Source of the DNA: Dicyema japonicum
Lineage: Eukaryota; Dicyemida; Rhombozoa; Dicyemidae
Direction: 5' to 3'
NCBI GenBank assembly: GCA_011109175.1
Contig: RDEW01000020.1
Location: forward strand, 1 to 64,000
DNA: 64,000 bases
In this document: positions 57,431 through 64,000 of the stretch, piece after piece
How the letters are laid out: each line of letters opens with the position of its first letter
Numbering within the stretch: the stretch's first letter is position 1
Made by a program: the position numbers and the translations under genes
The notes under the pieces: generated by a model
What the model was told of the DNA's origin: nothing
The model's input: the letters and a program-made list of their open reading frames with translations, nothing else
Database searches by the model: none

Positions 57431-57999
57431 TGATTTTTGATATTTTATTTTTAATGTATAAATATGTTTGAATAATTTATCAATTTTTAAAACCTATTTG
57501 TTGAAAGTATATTTGTAAAGTAAAGACATTGACCAGGTCGTAGTGGTCAGTGACGTTGCATTTAGCACACCGCTACCTACTTGTTTGGAGGGTTTCCCTC
57601 TGTCCTTACCTTCAATTTCTAGAAGTATCATTAGATACACTCGGGAGATACTAAAGGTCTGGCCAGCATACGAAAAGGATCTCTCTTCCCTAATCTAGTG
57701 GAGGGGTTCCTTAATGCGGATACTTGGAAGAAACATAATGTTGGGAAAGGGTACGTCCCATTTCGACCGAGGGAATTAGATAACCCAGATATGTCTTAGT
57801 TTACATTACAGCTACTTTTGGAACATTGTTAAATTGTACAAGTCAAATTTCGAGAATTATAAATATTTTGTATTAGTTTACAGATAATAAACTGCTAACA
57901 AATATTGCAGTCGGTAATCGATTTGAAGTGATTGTGCTAAGTGCTTTCATTTTCTAATAGGAGATGGAACTTTTCCCACTTTTTATATAAACAACGGAC
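57431..57999. other. Spacer with SINE-like head
   Basis: 'gtcgtagtggtcagtgacgt' near 57,537 resembles a pol III A box, but no clear B box follows. Otherwise unassigned. Confidence 0.35.
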
Positions 58000-58883
58000 T
58001 TAAAGGACCTTCAATAAAAAAAGTTTCTGAAATACACTTTTAATCCAACAAATCTTACCTACCAAGAATTGAGGAACTACGATAGAGTCTGATTTGGAGT
58101 TACACCGAATTGAATGTTTTTGCATTATACAGATTATATAGCGAATTAAATAATAAGACGAACTTTTTTTTACATAGGGTTTTTTAATCAGTTTATCTCT
58201 AAATACAAATTTATAGTCAATTTTTCTGTTATTAGAATTGACAATCCACACTAAAACTAATACAAAAAATACTATTGGCACGAATCCCCGAGCGTCTTTC
58301 AGGTGCTTCGTTAAATAAAATATTAAAGGCAATTCTGCCAGCAGTCTGGATCGTTTGCGGCTCATGTCTTTTAACACTACAAGTAATGGAAAGTCAAGAC
58401 CGATCAATTATCTTTTTTTCAATCAAGGTTGAATTAAAGCCAATGCAAGCTGGATATTTCATAAACACTTCTCCTGTGCTGTTTATTTTCATCAAATTAG
58501 CTTCCATGTTGGTATCAACGCCGACGACTATAACTTCCTAAAATAGATAATAGTCAAAACAGTCCTAAATGTTAGACATTCCATAAAATCCGCAAGTTTA
58601 TGCCCAAAATAGGACACTGGAAATATACTGCCTTTTGGCGCATTATAGTGTTGGCTATTTGTCAGTTAAACGGAAACTTTATAATATCGAGAGATTTAGC
58701 ATGTAAATCGACAATCTCAGTTTCTATCCCGATCATTCCGACTAGTAGACAATCGGCGACTTGATATATTCTGCAGCAAAAATTAAAGGAGTCACGTTGA
58801 GGAATCTTGTTATCTCCAAGAGAATCAGAGGCAATAATTACGCAATCGGAATAAATAAAAGCAATAATTGCGTTACTAGTCAT
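58000..58883 (-). CDS. 20S proteasome beta-type subunit, non-catalytic class
   Basis: ATG at 58883. Introns lie at 58655-58677 (23 nt), 58538-58560 (23), 58377-58400 (24) and 58251-58272 (22). The unspliced reading shows no similarity, but after splicing the chain follows beta subunits: AIIAFIYSDCVIIASDSLGD, QVADCLLVGMIGIETEIVDL, YFGHKLADFMECLTFRT, EVIVVGVDTNMEANLMKINS, AGRIAFNILFNEAPERRSG, WIVNSNNRKIDY. It starts MTSN without a processed TT(T/I) N-terminus, so no Thr1 nucleophile; position and length suit beta4 (PSMB2) or beta3 (PSMB3). The tail beyond FRDKL is about 60 residues longer than usual. A further 22-nt GT-AG interval at about 58,050-58,071 may shorten it. No frame breaks. Confidence 0.75.
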
Positions 58884-58971
58884 TTCTATATTATAAAATT
58901 GTGTAATTTATTTTTCTCATTTTATTTCTTTAGTGGTTTGCCAAAATAAAAAAATATTTTTTTATATTTTC
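58884..58971. other. Short AT-rich upstream region of the proteasome gene
   Basis: Less than 90 bp separates the ATG at 58883 from a SINE, so the core promoter must be very compact or overlap the SINE. Confidence 0.3.
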
Positions 58972-59230
58972 AGGTTGGGATGGCGCAGTGTATAAGTGCT
59001 GGACAAAATCCTGATTGTTTCCGGGTTCAAATTTCGCTGCTGAACATTCCTGCTGAAAGCTCCACGCATGCTTTGGACTGACGAGTGGTGCCACCATCAG
59101 TGAATACTTATCACTGCGGAACCGACTCACACGTGACGAAAAAATAAAAAGTGAAGAAAATTCATTGGTTCCTTTTACTGTTAGTATCATAACTGTTCTT
59201 TACTATAATCCTGCCTATGCGAGGCTGCAG
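58972..59230 (+). repeat. Family A SINE
   Basis: 'gttgggatggcgcagtgtat' (A box), 'ccgggttcaaatttcgctgc' (B box), 'acgagtggtgccaccatcag' and 'tcctgcctatgcgaggct'. More diverged than the 4.8 kb copy. Confidence 0.75.
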
Positions 59231-59372
59231 GGGGGCAAAAAAGTCACCCTTGCTAATTTTGACTAGATTTAATAATTCTCCTCAAAAATATTATTAAATA
59301 CTGTAGTTTAAAAAAATAAATGATAAATACAGGATTTTTTAGATTAATTGTTAAAAATCAAACACCCGACTA

Positions 59373-59531
59373 ATAACAGTTCCGTGTTGTTTCCCATCGG
59401 GTAATAATTTTCCGAACAGTATTTTTTGTCAATGTCAACAATTTGGAAATCTCTCCAGAACTTTTACCTTTTTGGTGGGCCGTTACAACTCGTTGTTTTA
59501 GGTCCAAAGAATGCTCTTTCCTCACCGACAT
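59373..59531 (-). pseudogene. Tc1-like transposase N-terminal helix-turn-helix
   Basis: ATG at 59531 opens MSVRKEHSLDLKQRVVTAHQ, KGKSSGEISKLLTLTKNTVR, KIITRWETTRNCY stop. This is the first paired-type helix-turn-helix of Tc1/mariner transposases (RVV..H..GKS...IS). The rest of the transposase is absent. Confidence 0.6.
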
Positions 59532-59639
59532 GATAATTTTAATACGGGAAAAAAATGAAAGTATAATTATATTAAATCAGAATCTATTAATCAGTTATAT
59601 TAAAAGAATTGTTAATCAATCATTTCAAAAAAAACAAGG

Positions 59640-61404
59640 ACAAATCAGGTATGTTTTTTTATGTGGACAATCGAACATCAGGAAATATGGGATTAACTGC
59701 ACACAATGTGAATCATTCGCCATCTGGGCTGCATAAAAATGAGTAAAGCTTGCGCCGAGACGCTGTCGAGTTGGCTGTGCTCCTCTTGTATTGGAATGGA
59801 GGCCCCCAGGCGGGAAAAAATAACTCAGTCAAACTTTACACTGCCACATACAGACCATACTCTCTTGAAGATCTCGAACCTCAGGAAAGCCATGAAGATC
59901 CCAGTAAAAATCCCTAAAGGAGTACGAATTGCCGCAGCAACGTGTCTTTCAGATGCCATTGATCACGCACTATCCTATGACAGTTGGGACTCCTGGCTAA
60001 AACTTATATGCTTTGCACCTGTCGCACTCGGAATACCTACAAAGGAATCTGAAGACAATAATAAAGAAACAAACTCCCGACTCAACTTATCCGGGAAACT
60101 GAAGCGGAACATAATGAATTTTAGCTGTCATAACATACACGCAATACTTGAACAGCCACTTAATGTCAATGAGGTCGAAACCAGAGGAGCATACACCAAA
60201 GATGCCCCCAAAAAACTAAAGGAGAGAGTAAACCGGAAACTTTTGAAGGGCGACGTGCGGGCAGCCTTACGGTTATCACGTCCGATGACACAGTATTGTC
60301 TTGTACCCCGAGGTCCTAAATACCTTAATACTGAAGCACCCAGATGCAACGACTGACTATGAAAAGTTTTTGAATCCTGAAGGAACCCCAGAGATAATCA
60401 TTACCGAATCCGAAGTGCGCCACGGAATAACTTCCTTCGCGCTAGCAGCGGTGGAGGCTTGGAAGGACTACGTCCTGGCCATATTAAGGACCCTACGTCT
60501 ACTTACACCTCGGAAGTTGGACGCTGTTTTGTCAAATCAATTACTAACCTAATCAGAAAAATGGTTAACGGCGACATCCCAAAATATGCCAGAGAATTGC
60601 TTTTCTTCGCAAGGCTATTTGCTTTCAAAAAACCCAATGGAGGAATCCGCCCCATTGCGGTCGGGAACTATTTTAGAAGACTTGCAGCAAAAGTAGCATC
60701 GACCCTGGTGAGCTGACAACTCGGAGAGGAGTTCTTTCCTAAACAAATGGGTGTTAGTATCCAGAACAGATGTGAGGCTGCGGTTCATGCAGCAAGGCGT
60801 TTCTTCACACATAAAAATATTTCAAATGAATGCATTGGAATCAAGTTGGACATAACGAATGCCTTAATTCTCTCAGAAGAGATGAAATTATGAAAACGTG
60901 TTGGAAGAGGGCTCCAAAGCTTTTCCCTCTTGTCAATTTATCCTATGGGGAAGATACGTCTTTGGTTTTTGAAAATGAAATTATTAAATCAAAAACGGGT
61001 GTCCAACAAGGAGATCCGCTCGGACCTCTCTTATTTGCCCTGACCATTGATGAGGTTGTGAGATCAATTAATGCTCAGCTAAATCTCTGGTACCTCGATG
61101 AAGCCACAATTGGAGGATCGTTCAAGTAAACATACAATTCATTACGTAAAGCGTTACCCGCTTTAAAACATTTGGGCTTGGACATCAATGTTAACAAATC
61201 AGAGCTAATAAATGTCTCATATCCATACACCGACTTCCTCTCTATCAAGGAGTCTTTTAACGAACTGCTTCCTGGGATCCCGACTGTGCCAGTTGATAAA
61301 TTATATTTCCTCGGATGCCCACTCAGCGAAGAAGAACTCAAGAACCATCTACTTTCCAAAAATGAAGAATTAACACGCCTTGCGAAAAGATTGTCATGTC
61401 TCGA
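59640..61404 (+). mobile_element. LINE with PHD-like zinc finger and reverse transcriptase, lightly damaged
   Basis: Starts CTQCESFAIWAA-C (about 59,698), with SSWLCSSCIG completing a zinc knuckle. Then 59,739-60,356 is a 205-codon frame, followed in other frames by GLRPGHIKDPTS, KPNGGIRPIAVGNYFRRLAA (RT motif), IGIKLDITNAL (first catalytic Asp), GVQQGDPLGPLLFALTIDEV, LWYLDEATIGG (the YxDD box, here YLDE) and LGLDINVNKSELI. Three or four frame shifts and the D-to-E change in the box make it inactive. It is the best candidate for the parent of the ETSG..RISLAILRGNS fragments found elsewhere. Confidence 0.75.
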
Positions 61405-61545
61405 CTCTCAATCCTCCGAGTTCTCGCAAGAACTCAGCCGTCATTGGACAAACGGCTCCAATGATTCGGTCGCAACAGGAGTAAATCGGTAGCGATCCCC
61501 GAGGCAAGAATATTTCTTGATTTTTAGGTTCTCCGCAAACTAAAT
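61405..61545 (-). repeat. Inverted C-terminal piece of the same LINE family
   Basis: Directly abuts the reverse transcriptase but in the opposite direction: 'caatcctccgagttctcgca' to 'cttgatttttaggttctcc' equals 39,183-39,310. It shows a rearranged or twin-primed insertion. Confidence 0.65.
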
Positions 61546-62149
61546 CTAAAAAGTTATCATTATAAAATATGTCAAATTAAAAAAATGATAGGAGTGCCAT
61601 GAGCTATTTGCCCCACTGTATGTTTATTTTGGCTCTCGTAAAAAGAGATAGTTTTTTCCAGATTTTTAAAAATTATAAAATATCTGATACGTTGGTTTAT
61701 ACGAAGGGCTCAGATAAGCTCACTTTTGAAGCAATACTTCAAAGACAACAAAAAACAGCATCCAAACAGTAACATTTTTTTGGCTATATAGATGTCAAAA
61801 ACTTTCAACTTTAATAATTTTAGGCACTAATACAAGATCCCAGAGATCCCGGAGAGGGGAGACACCCCACGTGGGTAAAAATAAAAACTTGATTTTTTTC
61901 TAAACTACTTGTTTAAAAACTCTTCTTGCAAATGCAACAATAAAATACTTATTTCAAGTCTCCTAAGCACTTTAAATAAAAACTAGACACCTGAGTTATC
62001 GTTGTCATATATATACAACATTGAGCTTTAGTAAGTATACAAGTCTGGGCTGTGGAAGTCCCGGAAAAGACTAACGTCCTTTTTCAAATAATCGAATCTA
62101 CCGACAGGCCTTCCGCAGGAGCATGATCACGTGGAACAAGGAACGTGCA
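61546..62149. other. Spacer, no gene seen
   Basis: 'ggctctcgtaaaaagagata' at 61,632 resembles the SINE A tail. No coding signal. Confidence 0.35.
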
Positions 62150-62720
62150 CAGGTGTCTAGTACAACTGCCAGCTATATCCTCTGGAACAGCCACTCGGTT
62201 TTGTGACGCTCGTTACTCACTTTCGATATCATAGATCCAAGTGAATTAGAAAAGAGACCTTCTTGAGCCCGAAGACTCCACTCGTGTCGACAATAACGGG
62301 TAGTGCACATAATCTGGTGGAGAGGTTGCTGTTTTCTTATTTTGGAATTCTCGAATTTTTGTGCAGTCTTTCCAGATTTCAACGTAGAGTCTGAAAGTCT
62401 TGGATGGGAAAAGGTGCATGCGCATCCCCGACCCCAAATCAGGCATTTCCCCGAGAGAAGGAACAGACAGTGATCTCGTCAAGGCATTTTCCATGTCCAT
62501 GATCCAGGCCCAACAGTTCCAGAGATACGGGAATCCAGCCACCTAAAGAATGTGCTCCACGGCCTTATTAATGGTGGCATGTCTCGGAAACCGGTCACTG
62601 CTGTGTCGGCAAGAGAGTAAGTGAAGTCCTTTACAGTCCATAACAGATCCACAGCTTCACGAATGAGGCTGCTATAGGTCGACCCCGAGACGAACGGAAA
62701 TATCTATTCAAAGGGCATCC
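62150..62720 (-). pseudogene. LINE reverse transcriptase fragment
   Basis: Reads ATINKAVEHIL, VAGFPYLWNCWAWIMDMENA, and at the left end SNERHKTEWLFQRI, which resembles the C-terminal signature of the PHD-RT LINE. 62,195-62,290 recurs at 17,465-17,575. Confidence 0.4.
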
Positions 62721-62822
62721 TTATCCAGAAGGGAACAAATAGAAGATAATGAATACTAGCTGGTAGGGGGTAAAGCTAACAGAATCTGTTCTCGTTTATC
62801 GAGAGATTAAAAATTTGTGTGT

Positions 62823-63620
62823 TTTTTTATTTATTTAACCCAAGACCACGATAAAGCCAAACTAATTATTACGTGATCCCGATGAATTCTAACAGAGACT
62901 TCATCTTTGCCCGGTGTTCTTCCTAAGTGCCCGCATGAACGTACAGGACGGCTGCCTGAATTTTCAGGGCCACCTTCCTGTGATCTGGAGTCTAGTCTCA
63001 TAAGGGCCTCCAGAGGCGTAGGTCGGTTCGGTGATCATCACAAATCCAACGCTCCGTTTTTCCGTAAGCCCTCTTTTGCATTTCCTCAATTTTCCTCATA
63101 TTTGTCCAAGATATGGACGGTCCCCAAGAGGCGCATGCATATGAGAAACATGGCTCGATGTACTGTCTGTACACGTTCATCAAGACTGGGTGAGTACCAC
63201 TCTTCCATATTCCCGATAAACTTTTCAAAACGTTCAGTTTCTTCTCGCATTTCGATAGAATGCTTTCTACGTGTGGTGTCAAACAGAGATGCATATATTT
63301 TGTCACACCCAAGATCCTTTGACATCTGTTGAAAGGGATGTCGACCTTGTTTAACTTCAAGGTGACTGTCTTCCATCCCAATCTTTTGTCAGAGGTAAAT
63401 AGTGACGTAGACGACTTCTCTGCATTCACCACAAGCCGGTTTTCCACTATCCAGGCATTAAGCCTGTCAAGGTTAATTTGTATCCTTTCTGTGGCTTTCT
63501 GGATGTCCTGATCACGCGAAGCCAGCACAATATCATCCGCATGTAGAACATCATTATCAGATTCAAGAGTCGGGAGATCAGCCGAAAAGAGGTTAAACAG
63601 AACAGGGGATAAAGGATTAA
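62823..63620 (-). pseudogene. LINE reverse transcriptase and 3' end (jockey/CR1 type)
   Basis: Minus strand from 63,610: PLSPVLFNLFSADLPTLESD, HADDIVLASRDQDIQKA (catalytic ADD), NLDRLNAWIVENRLVVN, AEKSSTSLFTSDKRL, QRILGVTKYMHLCLTPHVES, IEPCFSYACASWGPS. The 176-codon frame 62,998-63,528 is intact, then breaks, and the 3' tail with 'cacgataaagccaaac' and 'aacccaagacc' ends at 62,823. 5'-truncated at about 63,620. Confidence 0.75.
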
Positions 63621-63783
63621 TAATTTTTAATAAAATATCTATAAATTAATTCAGCATTAAAGATATAAATTTATTTATTTATGTGCTTTACTAAATTTAA
63701 TATTCAAAATATTGATTAAAATTGCATTTTTTTCCGTGTGGTCTAAATCTAGTGCTAGTGATTGACTTGTTTAGAACCCTATA
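63621..63783. other. AT-rich promoter-proximal spacer
   Basis: No coding signal; lies immediately before the last gene. Confidence 0.3.
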
Positions 63784-64000
63784 ATGGAATTACCAGAAAA
63801 CGACATCTCAGGTTTTATTTGAAAGCCCATTACAGTAGAAAATGACAATCAAGAGATTTCAAGCTCAAACGATCATAGTGCGATTGAAAATTTTGAGATT
63901 GAAGATGTGACTAAATTATATGAAGTCTCTGATTTATCTATAATGTCAAGGAGGATGAATTACCTTTAGAAGCCGAGATTGACAGTGACGATTACAACCT
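63784..64000 (+). CDS. N-terminus of an acidic protein, cut by the window end
   Basis: ATG 63784 with two tiny introns, 63812-63835 (24 nt) and 63925-63950 (26). After splicing the chain is MELPENDISVENDNQEISSS, NDHSAIENFEIEDVTKLYEE, DELPLEAEIDSDDYN and runs off the edge. Unspliced, all three frames hit stops. The strongly acidic, Ser/Asn-rich start is typical of disordered N-termini of nuclear proteins. Product unknown. Confidence 0.55.

Overview
The window reads as nuclear DNA of a small animal genome with extremely short introns. It is AT-rich and packed with decayed retrotransposons, SINEs and DNA transposons. Between them lie about ten spliced host genes whose exons are separated by GT-AG (occasionally GC-AG) introns of mostly 20-30 nt. 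The conserved genes are a ribonucleotide reductase large subunit, NOL10, the radial-spoke protein CFAP251, a HIPK/DYRK-like kinase, a GATA zinc-finger factor, a 20S proteasome beta subunit, a UBE2J-like protein and a two-domain C-type lectin. The cilium gene, the GATA factor and the lectin indicate a ciliated metazoan. Introns averaging about 24 nt are known from dicyemid mesozoans, and orthonectids also have short ones, so a mesozoan parasite is my best guess. That is an inference and was not checked against any database.

Layout. 0-11 kb is mostly LINE and SINE debris, with a UBE2J-like gene on the minus strand at 3.4-4.1 kb. 11.2-12.8 kb (minus) is the kinase. 13-17 kb holds a fold-back inverted repeat and LINE pieces. 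18.07-20.80 kb (plus) is RRM1. 22.7-26.5 kb is a three-level nest: a Tigger-like element inside a pogo-like element inside an RTE-type LINE. 27.4-28.3 kb (plus) is the C-type lectin. 28.5-33.5 kb is LINE debris. 33.6-36.6 kb (plus) is CFAP251, followed by stacked LINE 3' ends and a hAT fossil. 40.9-41.6 kb (minus) is an unrecognised spliced gene. 43.0-45.5 kb (minus) holds a C2H2 zinc-finger gene and a small coiled-coil gene. 48.3-50.6 kb is another Tigger-like element with two SINEs inside it. 51.3-52.8 kb (minus) is a LINE. 52.9-53.7 kb (minus) is the GATA gene. 55.3-57.4 kb (plus) is NOL10. 58.0-58.9 kb (minus) is the proteasome subunit. 59.4-63.6 kb is transposon debris. An acidic protein starts at 63,784 and runs off the right edge.

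The host genes do not form a pathway and no operon is evident. They are single genes islanded in transposons. Standard ORF calling misses most of this content because exons are short, so the gene models here were built by hand, splicing tiny introns until the conserved protein alignment continued. Several models (RRM1, kinase, UBE2J-like, lectin, CFAP251, the 41-kb gene) contain isolated single-base frame breaks. NOL10, GATA, proteasome, zinc-finger and coiled-coil models have none. The breaks may be assembly errors or early gene decay. Family names rest on remembered protein families, not on searches.
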